NCBI GenBank assembly: GCA_947565915.1
Contig: CANOHY010000013.1
Location: forward strand, 1-48,672
Direction of reading: 5' to 3'
Source: an uncultured Eggerthellaceae bacterium
GTDB lineage: Bacteria > Actinomycetota > Coriobacteriia > Coriobacteriales > Eggerthellaceae
Length of the DNA stretch: 48,672 bases
Positions 1 through 8,159 of the stretch are shown piece after piece (the stretch's first letter is position 1; the number at the start of each line of letters is the position of its first letter). The position numbers and the translations under genes are program-made. The notes beneath the pieces are model-generated. The model searched no databases and was not told the DNA's origin. It was given only the letters and a program-made list of their open reading frames with translations.

Positions 1-160
1 GATTCTCAGTTTCTCATGCAGATTCGTCATTAGGTCAAGCCTCGAGCCGTCCGATTTCGATTGCCATTACGCGCCTTGTGCGCGAGCTTTCGCAGTGCTC
101 GGTATTCCACCGTTGCAGTGGAGCCATGTTGCTCGTGCAAGTATACCGTATGGGAAAATG
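1..160. other. Upstream region, no gene recognised
   Basis: I see no convincing gene here. Reading frames extend rfbB upstream to position 61 and a short minus-strand frame exists, but neither has a ribosome binding site or recognisable protein content. The segment is probably the 3' tail of an upstream neighbour outside the window plus the rfbB promoter region. Confidence 0.4.
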
Positions 161-165
161 CCCTA

Positions 166-171
166 TATAAT
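166..171 (+). promoter_or_regulatory. Possible -10 element for rfbBC
   Basis: A perfect TATAAT hexamer lies at 166-171, which would start transcription near 178 and leave a leader of about 45 nt before the proposed TTG start at 223. No good -35 hexamer is visible 16-18 bases upstream, so this is a partial match only. Confidence 0.35.
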
Positions 172-222
172 GAAATGGTTTCGCGAATGGGTTTCGGAGA
201 AGCGCTTCGAAAGGAGCTTCTT

Positions 223-1242
223 TTGGCTGAGCAACCAAAGTATCAGAGCATCATCGTAACGGGCGGTGCCGGCTTCATTGGCAGCAACTTCGTGCATTGG
301 GTAATCGACAATCAGCCTGACGTGCAGGTTACCGTGCTTGACAAGCTCACCTATGCGGGCAATTTGGAGAATCTCGCCGACATTCCGCAGGATCGCTTCA
401 CGTTCGTGAAGGGCGATATCTGCGATGCTGAGCTGGTGGACGACTTGTTCTCGCACGCTGATGCAGTGGTGCATTTCGCAGCCGAGTCGCACAACGACAA
501 TTCCATTGCCGACCCCGAACCCTTTATCAAGACCAACGTGGAGGGGACCTTCACGTTGCTCGAGGCAGCGCGCAAGCATGGTACGCGCTTCCATCACATC
601 TCGACAGACGAGGTCTATGGAGATTTGGCGCTCGACGATCCTGCGCGCTTCACCGAAGATACGCCCTATCGTCCCTCGAGCCCCTATAGCTCTTCGAAGG
701 CAAGCTCCGATTTGCTCGTGCGGGCATGGCATCGCACCTATGGGTTGCCCATCACTATTTCGAACTGTTCGAACAACTACGGTCCGCGGCAGCATATCGA
801 GAAGTTCATTCCACGTCAGATCACCAACATCCTGTGCGGCATTCGCCCCAAGCTCTACGGTGACGGTTTGAATGTGCGCGACTGGATCCATACCGAGGAT
901 CACTCTTCGGCAGTGTGGGAGATACTCGCGCATGGGGCCTTGGGCGAGACGTACCTGATTGGTGCCGATGGCGAGAAGAACAACCTGGATGTGCTTAAGG
1001 CCATTTTGGTTGCTATGGGAGAAGATCCCGACGATTTCGATTGGGTGCGCGACCGTCCTGGACACGATCGGCGCTATGCAATCGATGCTACTAAGTTGCG
1101 CACGCAGCTGGGCTGGCAGCCGCAGCATACCGACTTCGCAAAGGGCATCGAGCAGACCATCGAGTGGTATCGCAGCAACCCCGATTGGTGGAAGGACGTA
1201 AAAGAGGCAACTGAAGCGAAGTATGCAGCCCAAGGGCAATAG
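223..1242 (+). CDS. rfbB: dTDP-glucose 4,6-dehydratase
   Basis: Converts dTDP-glucose to dTDP-4-keto-6-deoxyglucose, the committed step toward dTDP-rhamnose and related deoxysugars, in the cytoplasm. The N-terminus carries the NAD-binding Rossmann motif TGGAGFIGSN (about residues 13-22); the SDR catalytic Tyr-x3-Lys appears as YSSSK near residues 155-159, and the family stretch HISTDEVYGDL is present. I chose the TTG at 223 because a strong AAGGAG ribosome binding site sits at 211-216, six bases before it, and because the protein then begins just before the Rossmann strand, as in the family (339 residues). Alternative starts are ATG at 175 or 187. rfbC follows after 46 bases. No rmlA or rmlD homologue is in the window, so the nucleotide-sugar pathway is completed elsewhere. 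Confidence 0.93.
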   Translation: MAEQPKYQSIIVTGGAGFIGSNFVHWVIDNQPDVQVTVLDKLTYAGNLENLADIPQDRFTFVKGDICDAELVDDLFSHADAVVHFAAESHNDNSIADPEPFIKTNVEGTFTLLEAARKHGTRFHHISTDEVYGDLALDDPARFTEDTPYRPSSPYSSSKASSDLLVRAWHRTYGLPITISNCSNNYGPRQHIEKFIPRQITNILCGIRPKLYGDGLNVRDWIHTEDHSSAVWEILAHGALGETYLIGADGEKNNLDVLKAILVAMGEDPDDFDWVRDRPGHDRRYAIDATKLRTQLGWQPQHTDFAKGIEQTIEWYRSNPDWWKDVKEATEAKYAAQGQ

Positions 1243-1288
1243 GGATACTTTGGGCTTCTGCAGACTAGCGAAAAGCGGGGTTGATCGC

Positions 1289-1867
1289 ATGGATACCATC
1301 GAAAGCGGGAACTTCACGTTCACGAAGACGTCCATAGAGGGCGTTATCGTGGTGGATGTGAAATCGTATGGCGACGAGCGCGGGTACTTCATGGAGACCT
1401 ACAAGCGCCCCGATTTCGTAGCGGGGGGCATTGATGTGCAGTTCGTGCAGGATAACCAGTCATCCTCGGTCAAGGGCGTGCTGCGCGGATTGCATTTCCA
1501 AATCGAGCACCCGCAGTCGAAGCTGGTGCGCGTGATCTCGGGCAAGGTATTCGATGTGGCCGTTGATTTGCGCAAGGGCAGCCCAACTTATGGGAAATGG
1601 GAAGGCGTGGTGCTGTCGGCCGAGAATCACCGCCAGTTCTTCATTCCGCGTGGGTTTGCTCATGGATTCCTGGTGCTCTCCGACAGCGCCGAGTTCTGTT
1701 ACAAATGCGATGATGTGTACCATCCCAACGATGAAGGCGGCCTCATGTGGAATGACCCGGCGTTGAGAATCGAGTGGCCACCGCTCGATGGAGATGACGC
1801 TTTCGATCCAGCCAAGCTGATACTGAGCGAGAAAGACCAGCACCACCCGGCTTTCATCGAGCATTAG
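1289..1867 (+). CDS. rfbC: dTDP-4-dehydrorhamnose 3,5-epimerase
   Basis: Epimerises C3 and C5 of the keto-deoxysugar made by RfbB. The 192-residue protein is a single cupin-like RmlC domain of normal length. Visible family hallmarks are DERGYFMETY near the N-terminus, the catalytic-base segment RGLHFQ (His69), the PRGFAHGFLVLS strand and the YKCDDVYHPNDEGG substrate loop. ATG 1289 is preferred over the frame opening at 1223 because the protein then starts directly with the RmlC fold; the upstream frame also overlaps the rfbB end. The ribosome binding site is weak (AAAGCGGGG, upstream). It is the last gene of the rfbBC pair and converges on the minus-strand glycosyltransferase, with two palindromic elements between them. 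Confidence 0.93.
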   Translation: MDTIESGNFTFTKTSIEGVIVVDVKSYGDERGYFMETYKRPDFVAGGIDVQFVQDNQSSSVKGVLRGLHFQIEHPQSKLVRVISGKVFDVAVDLRKGSPTYGKWEGVVLSAENHRQFFIPRGFAHGFLVLSDSAEFCYKCDDVYHPNDEGGLMWNDPALRIEWPPLDGDDAFDPAKLILSEKDQHHPAFIEH

Positions 1868-1889
1868 AGCTACCAGCGTGCAGTGATGC

Positions 1890-2018
1890 GGCGCGTTCGG
1901 CCTCAACGCGCGCGGCAAATCCTCAAGCCAAAACGCTTCGAAATGGCCTTTGGCCATTTCTGCGTTTTTGGTTTCCGGAAATGCCGCGTCGCATTGCGGC
2001 CGGACGCGTATATGGCGA
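1890..2018. repeat. Palindromic intergenic element, copy A
   Basis: The centre (1913-1986, 74 nt) matches 42001-42074 with only three differences. It is bounded by GCAAATCCTCAAGCC on one side and GGTTTCCGGAAATGC on the other and folds on an AAATGGCC/GGCCATTT stem. Outside the centre the flanks are also mutually complementary (GCGTTCGGCCTCAA on the left against the segment ending near 2012, with a few mismatches), but this arm sequence is not shared with the other copies. It lies between two convergent genes. Confidence 0.75.
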
Positions 2019-2045
2019 CGTGCCCCCCCTATTTCCAAGCTACTT

Positions 2046-2174
2046 GGTTGGCGCCTGTCCTGACTTGATGTGACACGGTTATTTCTGGAGCGCACAAGCG
2101 CAGGCGCTTGCGCCGTTGCGCTTGGCGGCGAAGCTTTAACCGTGCGCATCAAGTCAGGACAGGCGCCTGCAACC
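2046..2174. repeat. Palindromic intergenic element, copy D
   Basis: Perfect 21-bp inverted arms at 2050-2070 and 2147-2167 (starting GGCGCCTGTCC) enclose an inner hairpin. The inner 28 nt at 2096-2123 are identical to 22964-22991 in copy B and contain GGCGC-TT-GCGCC. GGTT at 2046-2049 and AACC at 2171-2174 extend the outer stem across a small bulge. The element ends four bases from the stop codon of the minus-strand glycosyltransferase, so it could form the 3' end of both convergent transcripts; there is no clear U-tract. Confidence 0.75.
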
Positions 2175-2178
2175 CTTC

Positions 2179-4638
2179 TTATTTTAGGTTGAAGTAGGCG
2201 GCGCGGGGCCAGTCGCGTGCGAAGTTCGGGTTCAGGTAGGGGTCGCCCTTCACGTAGTAGTCGGTCCATTTCCCAATCATGTACTGGCTTTCGCGGTGCG
2301 TGCGCACTTCTGCGTCGAAGTTCTCACCGGGACCCCCGCGGCTTACCGATTCGTGATGATAAAGCTCTACGAAGGGGTCGTACACCACTTCGAGGCCAGC
2401 ATCGTGTACCTTGAGCCCGAAATCCACGTCGTTAAACTCCACGGCCAGCGCTTCTTCGAAGCCACCGAGCTGCTGATATACGCTCCTCTTCGTCATGGCG
2501 CAAGCGGTGGAGACTGATATCCAGTTGCGAACTAGTCCCAGAAATCCCATGTACCCCTGATCGCAATGCTGAAGCCCTTGGCCCAGATGCTGTGCCGTGC
2601 CGCCGGTGAGGCCCACGCCAGCATGCTGGATGGTGCCGTCGTCGAAGTATAGGCGCGCTCCAACCAACCCCACGTCCTCGCGTTGCGCCACGCCCAGCAT
2701 GAGCTCGATCCAGTTGGGCGTGATAACCTCCACGTCGTTGTTGAGCAGCAAGATGAACTCGCCCTGTGCGTGGTCCACGCCGAAATTGTTCAGTTTGGAG
2801 ATGTTGAATCCTGTGCCCTCCCAAACCGCCACGCGCACGTTGTGGTGCTCGCGCTGCACGCGCTCATAGTAGGCGAACGTCTCGGGTTCGGTGCTGTTGT
2901 TCTCCACGATCACTACCTCGAAGTTCGGGTAGGTGGTCTTCTGGAAGATGGACTCTAGGCAGTTCGAGAGCAGTTCCACGTGGTCCTTGCTGGGTATCAC
3001 GATGGATACGAGCGGTTCGCCTTGCACCTCGTAATCCACGCGGAAGCGGAAGTCCAGCTTGCCGTTGCTCACGGTGCCGGAAAGCCCTTCGCGCGCGAGG
3101 TGGTGCTCGATTACGCGTTTGGCCACGTCCTCGGCATAGCGCTTGTTGTCGGAGTTGCCCGCCGTGGAGCTCTTACAGATGCGCCAATGGTAGAGCACCT
3201 TGGGCACATGATGGATGTTGCGCGTGCGTTCGATGGCCATAAGCGTGAGGTTGAGGTCTTGGGCGCCATCCACGTCGCTTCCCTGCGTGGGAATGCTGCG
3301 GTACAGCGCCATGCGCAAGGTGAGCATGTGCATGATGTAGTTATGGGAGCGCAGAAGGTCGATCGAGAAATCTGGTTTGAGCAGAGGGAATATGTGGCGT
3401 CCCTGCTCGTCGAGCTTGTCCTCGTCGCAATAGAGCAGGTCTATCTGCGGGTCTTCGTCGATGGCCTTCGCGTATTCGAACAGCAGGTCGGGCGCGATGA
3501 TGTCGTCGTGGTCGAGGAAGCTGATGTAGTCTCCTGTTGCCGCTGCTGCACCGGCGTTGGTGTTGAGCGTGATGCCCTCGTTGCGCTCCAAGGCAACCAC
3601 GTGCACGCGCGCATCCTCGGCGGCAGCGTTCTCGACCGCCTGCGCGAGCTCGGGCAGCTCGGGGCTTGCATTCACCAGGATGAGCTCCCAGTGCGGATAG
3701 GTTTGCGCTCGCACCGAATCGAGCATCTCCTCGAACAGATGAAGCGGCGTGCGGTAGAGGGGAACCACGATGCTGAAGGTGCAAGCATGCTCGAATGCAT
3801 GCTGCCGCTGCAGTTCCAGCTGACTCTCATCGGGGCGCTGCGCCATGAACCACTCATGGTAGCCGCCATCCCAATCGGCGCTTCTGTGCATGTAGGCGAC
3901 GCATTCGGCAAGTTCCTTGAATGCGGCATGCTCGAGCGCGCCGAATCCAGAGATATCCTTGCCTGCGCCATCGCGCGCGACGACCGTCAGGTTGCGCGGT
4001 TCCTTGCGAATCGGCACCGAGAATGGAATCTCCCAAAGCGGAAACGTGGCCCAATCGGAAGCTTCGCGCAAGCGTGCCGGTGAGCACACTACGGCGTCGG
4101 GAAGCTCGTTGAGCGCCTCGTCGAAGCAGATCAGCTGCGGTACCTCTGGGCTGAGCGATAGGGGCACGAAAGCCGTTCCATGGAGGATTCCCGGATCGTC
4201 TTCGAGTGGCAGCAAGTAGTCGTCGAAGCGGAACACGCAGCGGTCGAGCGTTTTGTGCTGGTCGCAATTGCGGATGGCATGCACATCGTTGCGATGCATG
4301 ATGCCGTTGAGACGTCCAATCCATTTCGCTTGCGCAGGGTCGATGCGCAGGGTCTGGATGCTCGCGTTGGCGCTTTCGCCCTGTTCGTCCATGCATGCGA
4401 TGCGCAGCGTTGCCTCGATGGACGCATCCACGAGCGGAAGGGCGACAATGCACGAGTCTGCTTGCAAGGGTAGCTGCTGCAAGCGAGGGCTGTTCGCCAA
4501 GAACGCCATGGCGGGCATCTGCTTGCCGTTGCAGGCGAACGTGGCGTCGATTTGCGCAGTGCCGGGCACCTCGAGCGCTTCCACGGTGAAGAACAGCTTG
4601 CCGTTTCCCCTGCATATGTTGCTTATGGCTGCTTTCAT
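2179..4638 (-). CDS. Tandem-domain family 2 glycosyltransferase
   Basis: A large (819-residue) cytoplasmic or membrane-associated transferase probably adding sugars to a surface polysaccharide such as a rhamnose-containing glycan. An N-terminal region of about 280 residues without recognised motifs is followed by two GT-A domains. The first starts at about 286 (FSIVVPLYRTP) with DHDD near 375 as the metal/nucleotide motif; the second starts at about 541 (LVSIVIPSKDH) with NNDVEVITPNW and the acceptor-side motif FNDVDFGLKV. I chose the ATG at 4638, which has GGAG four bases upstream; the frame remains open to 4707. It is transcribed away from the epimerase at 4795, which it resembles in pathway. 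Domain architecture matches polymer-building bifunctional GT2 enzymes, but donor and acceptor cannot be told from sequence. Confidence 0.85.
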   Translation of the reverse strand: MKAAISNICRGNGKLFFTVEALEVPGTAQIDATFACNGKQMPAMAFLANSPRLQQLPLQADSCIVALPLVDASIEATLRIACMDEQGESANASIQTLRIDPAQAKWIGRLNGIMHRNDVHAIRNCDQHKTLDRCVFRFDDYLLPLEDDPGILHGTAFVPLSLSPEVPQLICFDEALNELPDAVVCSPARLREASDWATFPLWEIPFSVPIRKEPRNLTVVARDGAGKDISGFGALEHAAFKELAECVAYMHRSADWDGGYHEWFMAQRPDESQLELQRQHAFEHACTFSIVVPLYRTPLHLFEEMLDSVRAQTYPHWELILVNASPELPELAQAVENAAAEDARVHVVALERNEGITLNTNAGAAAATGDYISFLDHDDIIAPDLLFEYAKAIDEDPQIDLLYCDEDKLDEQGRHIFPLLKPDFSIDLLRSHNYIMHMLTLRMALYRSIPTQGSDVDGAQDLNLTLMAIERTRNIHHVPKVLYHWRICKSSTAGNSDNKRYAEDVAKRVIEHHLAREGLSGTVSNGKLDFRFRVDYEVQGEPLVSIVIPSKDHVELLSNCLESIFQKTTYPNFEVVIVENNSTEPETFAYYERVQREHHNVRVAVWEGTGFNISKLNNFGVDHAQGEFILLLNNDVEVITPNWIELMLGVAQREDVGLVGARLYFDDGTIQHAGVGLTGGTAQHLGQGLQHCDQGYMGFLGLVRNWISVSTACAMTKRSVYQQLGGFEEALAVEFNDVDFGLKVHDAGLEVVYDPFVELYHHESVSRGGPGENFDAEVRTHRESQYMIGKWTDYYVKGDPYLNPNFARDWPRAAYFNLK

Positions 4639-4687
4639 GGGGCTCCGTATCTCGCGATGGCAGCGAAGAGGGGTTCGTTCGAGTGAC

Positions 4688-4693
4688 ATTATA
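4688..4693 (-). promoter_or_regulatory. Possible -10 element for the minus-strand glycosyltransferase
   Basis: Read on the minus strand this is TATAAT, about 50 bases upstream of the proposed start at 4638. No convincing -35 is seen at normal spacing. A TTGACA hexamer at 4753-4758 on the plus strand has no matching -10 before the gene at 4795. Confidence 0.35.
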
Positions 4694-4794
4694 AGCATTC
4701 TGCGCATGTGGCCTTGTTGTGGTTAGGGCGAACGTGGGCTTGGGTATCATGGTTGACAGACGATTCCTCGCTTGGGGAAAGACTGAGGGGATGT

Positions 4795-5652
4795 ATGGAT
4801 CAGCAACATGAAACCGTGCTGGTTACCGGCGCAGCAGGCTATATCGGCCGACATGTGGTCGATGCGCTTCTGCGACGAGGTTGCCAGGTGTCGGTTGCCT
4901 TGTCTTCGGGCGCTTCGTATGTGCGCGAGGATGTTCGCGTGGTGTCGCAGCCAATCTTCGATGCGAGCTGCGCGAACCTCTACGAAGCGCTCGGATCGCC
5001 CGATCGCTGCATCCATTTGGCATGGAAGGACGGCTTCTCGCACAATGCGCCAACGCATCTGGAGATGCTCCCGAGCCATGTGCGATTCCTGCAACAGCTG
5101 ATCAACGGTGGCATAAAGAGTATTTCGGTTGCTGGATCCATGCACGAGATAGGATACTGGGAGGGCATGGTGAGCGAAGATACGCCCGCCAACCCCCTTT
5201 CGCTCTACGGCGTTGCCAAGAACGCCCTTCGCCAGGCAGCGCTTATCATGGCCCAGGACTCGGGCACCAGCCTCAAGTGGTTGCGTGGCTATTACCTGAC
5301 GGGCGACGACGAGCATAACCACTCCGTGTTCTCGAAGGTTGCCCAAAGCGCCCGCGAGGGTAAGCGCACCTTTCCCTTCACGAGCGGGTTGAACCAATAC
5401 GACTTCATAGATATCGAAGAGTTTGCCGACCAGGTTGCGGTTGCGTCCTTGCAAGATGAAGTCGAGGGCGTCATCGAATGTTGCTCGGGCGTGCCTGTGG
5501 CTCTGGGCGAGCAGGTTGACCGCTTTATCAGCGAGCATGGTTTCGACATCAAGCTCGAGCGTGGAGCCTACCCTGATCGTGCATACGATTCTCCCTGCAT
5601 ATATGGGAACAATGCGAAGATACAGGCCATCTTGCAAAGCGAGGGTCGTTGA
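4795..5652 (+). CDS. NAD-dependent epimerase/dehydratase, extended SDR family
   Basis: A 285-residue nucleotide-sugar epimerase, dehydratase or reductase of the extended SDR family, acting on an activated sugar for the polysaccharide cluster. The Rossmann motif VTGAAGYIGRHVV is at residues 8-20 and the catalytic Tyr-x3-Lys is seen in SLYGVAKNALR. The start at 4795 is supported by GAGGGG at 4785-4790; the open frame extends to 4708 but has no second ribosome binding site. It is followed after only three bases by the second tandem glycosyltransferase, so the two are co-transcribed. Specificity (for example GDP- or dTDP-sugar 4-reductase versus 4-epimerase) cannot be assigned. The protein is shorter than RfbB and only distantly similar to it. 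Confidence 0.8.
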   Translation: MDQQHETVLVTGAAGYIGRHVVDALLRRGCQVSVALSSGASYVREDVRVVSQPIFDASCANLYEALGSPDRCIHLAWKDGFSHNAPTHLEMLPSHVRFLQQLINGGIKSISVAGSMHEIGYWEGMVSEDTPANPLSLYGVAKNALRQAALIMAQDSGTSLKWLRGYYLTGDDEHNHSVFSKVAQSAREGKRTFPFTSGLNQYDFIDIEEFADQVAVASLQDEVEGVIECCSGVPVALGEQVDRFISEHGFDIKLERGAYPDRAYDSPCIYGNNAKIQAILQSEGR

Positions 5653-5655
5653 TCG

Positions 5656-8112
5656 ATGAAGGTGGAGCTGCGAGAAGTGACGCGCGGGCGCGGATCGCTC
5701 TATGCGCATGTTGTTGCGAGCGCTGACGAAGGCGAAGGCGCATGCGATGCTGCCATGGAGGGCATCCGGGCTGCGGCAACGTCGCCTGAAGGGAATCGGG
5801 TGCCTTGCGAGCTGTATCGACTGGAGGGCATCGAAGGCTTCGTTTTGCGTTTGCCCTTGCTTCCCTTCACGCAAACCGTGACGTTTGAGGCGCCTAACGG
5901 CGAAATGGCTCCGAGCATCTTGACCATCGACCCTGGCAAGGTGAAATGGCAATCGCGTCTGAACACGTTGCTGGGAAACGCGACAGCCAAAGCCATGCGC
6001 AACTCCGAGCTTTCGCGTGACGATGCCATTGAAGTGGAACTCATCCACGGCTACGTGAGCCAACAGGGCGATGAGCAGTATCGCGGATACCTTTCGTATC
6101 GAACTACCGACGAGCGAAAAGCGCGTGCGAGCATTTCGCTTGTGCTTCTGGACCAGCATGCGCGGCCTTTGGAGGTATCCCGCGTCATCGTGTTGGGTGA
6201 CAACGCAGCGCCGCTTTCCCGCTCGCCGTCGTTGATACAGCGCAACATTGCCTTCGCGGTGAAGATGCCCCAAGGCGAGGACCTTGCGGTGATGCGCATC
6301 GATTCGGATGTTCCGGGAATCGAGACGTTCTTCGTGCTCGACGAGGAAGTGGAGAAGCGAGCCAAGGATTTCACGGATGCCATCGCGCTTTCCGCTGAAC
6401 GCGATCCGCGCTACGAGCAGTGGTTCAAAGACAAGCATAGCGTGACTGCTCAGGAGGCTGCAGCGCAGCACTTGACGCGATGGGAAGACCCTGTGATGTT
6501 CAGCGTGATCGCTGTGGGGCATGATGGGGCGGATGGTCTTTGGGATGATGCGCTGCGCTCGGTGTTGGCGCAAAGCTATCCCCATTTAGAGCTCGTCATC
6601 GTGCCTGCTGGCGATGCGTCATTGCCCGCCCAGGACATCCTGGCTGACGAACGCGTACGCGTTGTGTTGCCGAGCGCTTCCGCCAAGGGCAAGCGAACTG
6701 GCGATGCCGACCTCATGAATGCGGGAGTTTCCGAGGTCTGTGGCGATTTCGTCTGCTTCATGCGCGCATGCGACCGGATGCAACCCGATTTCCTCTACTG
6801 CTTCGCCTGCGGGCTGCAAGAATATCCTGATGCGCCGCTTCTGTATGGCGATGAGGGGAAGTTGTTCGAAGGACGCAGCATGTCGCCCTTCTTCAAACCC
6901 GACTGGAACCCTGACCTGCTTACGAGCTTCAACTACATCGGGCGCCTATTCGCGGTGCGCACTTCGCTGCTTCGTGCGTTGGGTCCATTGCGCTTTGAGC
7001 ACGATGGCGCGCAGGAATACCGTATCGCTCTTGCGGCTGGGCGCCAACCGGTTGCTCCCTATCACGCGCGACGCATCATCAGCCAGCGCGTGCTGTCAAA
7101 GGAGCTCGAAAGCGAGCTCTATGCAATCGAGCCTATGGATGAGGTTGCGGCTTTAGCGGTGCTCGAAGAGCATTTCGCACAGCTCTCCCAATCGGTGCAG
7201 GTTGAGCTGGGCGATGCCTCGGATACCTTCGACGTGCGCTTTGCCGTCCAAGGCGAGCCGCTTGTTTCCCTGGTGATCGCCACGAAGGATTCCGTGCCCA
7301 TCCTACGCAAATGCATCGACTCCATTCTGAGGAAGTCGACCTATCAGAACATCGAGGTCATCATTGCCGAGAACAATTCGACCGACCCGGAAACCTTCGC
7401 CTATTACGAAGAGGTGACATCGAGCGACTCGCGTGTGAAGCTGCAGGTGTGCCAGACGGGTGGCAAGGTTGACGTGTCGACGGTGAACAATCAGGGCATC
7501 GCGGCAGCATCGGGCGAGTACGTGATCATCCTGAACAACGACGTGGAGGTGATCGCGCCCGACTGGATCGAGCGCATGCTGGGGCTTTGCCAACGTGCGG
7601 ATGTGGGGGCGGTGGGCGTGAAGTTGCTCTATCCCGATGGCGTGGTCCAACATGCTGGGGCAATGATGTACAAGGCATCGCCGAACATGCTGCAGTTCAT
7701 GGGCCCCTACAATATTGGCGGTGGATCGGTGCTGGACGACTGCCCCTACTACTACAGCATGTACAACGTGAAGCAGGACCTCAGCGCGTGCACGAGTGCT
7801 TGTCTTATGACGAAGAAGTCGCTCTACGAGGAAATGGGCGGCTATAATCTGGAGTTTCCCACCGATTTCGATGACGTGGACTATTGCTTGCGGTTGCGCA
7901 AGCGCGGCTTGAACGTGGTCTACGAGCCCCATGCGAAGCTGTACCATCATGAATCGATTTCACGCGGGTCGGAGATGACGCAGCAGCGCTTGGGAGGCTT
8001 TACCTATACGCTGGGACTTCTGATGTCGCTGTATCCTGAGTATTGGGCGCAGGGCGATTTGTGCCTAAGCCCGTATCTGACCAACAAGAACCGCGGATCG
8101 AATTTCGAATAG
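5656..8112 (+). CDS. Tandem-domain glycosyltransferase with a degenerate first GT2 domain
   Basis: At 818 residues this is architecturally parallel to the transferase at 2179-4638: an N-terminal region of about 280 residues, a first GT-A domain from about 279 (MFSVIAVGHDG) and a second from about 535 (LVSLVIATKDS). The second domain has NNDVEVIAPDW and FDDVDYCLRL and looks active. In the first domain the place where the paralogue has FLDHDD reads FMRACD, so the metal-binding aspartates are mostly gone and that domain may be non-catalytic or structural. ATG 5656 starts three bases after the preceding stop. The two long transferases probably arose by duplication and act on the same glycan. Confidence 0.85.
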   Translation: MKVELREVTRGRGSLYAHVVASADEGEGACDAAMEGIRAAATSPEGNRVPCELYRLEGIEGFVLRLPLLPFTQTVTFEAPNGEMAPSILTIDPGKVKWQSRLNTLLGNATAKAMRNSELSRDDAIEVELIHGYVSQQGDEQYRGYLSYRTTDERKARASISLVLLDQHARPLEVSRVIVLGDNAAPLSRSPSLIQRNIAFAVKMPQGEDLAVMRIDSDVPGIETFFVLDEEVEKRAKDFTDAIALSAERDPRYEQWFKDKHSVTAQEAAAQHLTRWEDPVMFSVIAVGHDGADGLWDDALRSVLAQSYPHLELVIVPAGDASLPAQDILADERVRVVLPSASAKGKRTGDADLMNAGVSEVCGDFVCFMRACDRMQPDFLYCFACGLQEYPDAPLLYGDEGKLFEGRSMSPFFKPDWNPDLLTSFNYIGRLFAVRTSLLRALGPLRFEHDGAQEYRIALAAGRQPVAPYHARRIISQRVLSKELESELYAIEPMDEVAALAVLEEHFAQLSQSVQVELGDASDTFDVRFAVQGEPLVSLVIATKDSVPILRKCIDSILRKSTYQNIEVIIAENNSTDPETFAYYEEVTSSDSRVKLQVCQTGGKVDVSTVNNQGIAAASGEYVIILNNDVEVIAPDWIERMLGLCQRADVGAVGVKLLYPDGVVQHAGAMMYKASPNMLQFMGPYNIGGGSVLDDCPYYYSMYNVKQDLSACTSACLMTKKSLYEEMGGYNLEFPTDFDDVDYCLRLRKRGLNVVYEPHAKLYHHESISRGSEMTQQRLGGFTYTLGLLMSLYPEYWAQGDLCLSPYLTNKNRGSNFE

Positions 8113-8147
8113 CAAGGAAGATCGCAGATAGCTTGGGAGCTCTGCAC

Positions 8148-8153
8148 TATACT
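8148..8153 (+). promoter_or_regulatory. -10 element suggesting a leaderless transcript
   Basis: TATACT ends six bases before the ATG at 8160, which would put the transcription start on or next to the initiation codon. No Shine-Dalgarno sequence precedes this ATG, which fits leaderless translation. The -35 position (8125-8130) is poor. Confidence 0.4.
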
Positions 8154-8159
8154 TAACGC

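Noticed and set aside
4753..4758. TTGACA -35 consensus upstream of the epimerase gene
   Set aside because: No acceptable -10 hexamer lies 16-18 bases downstream.
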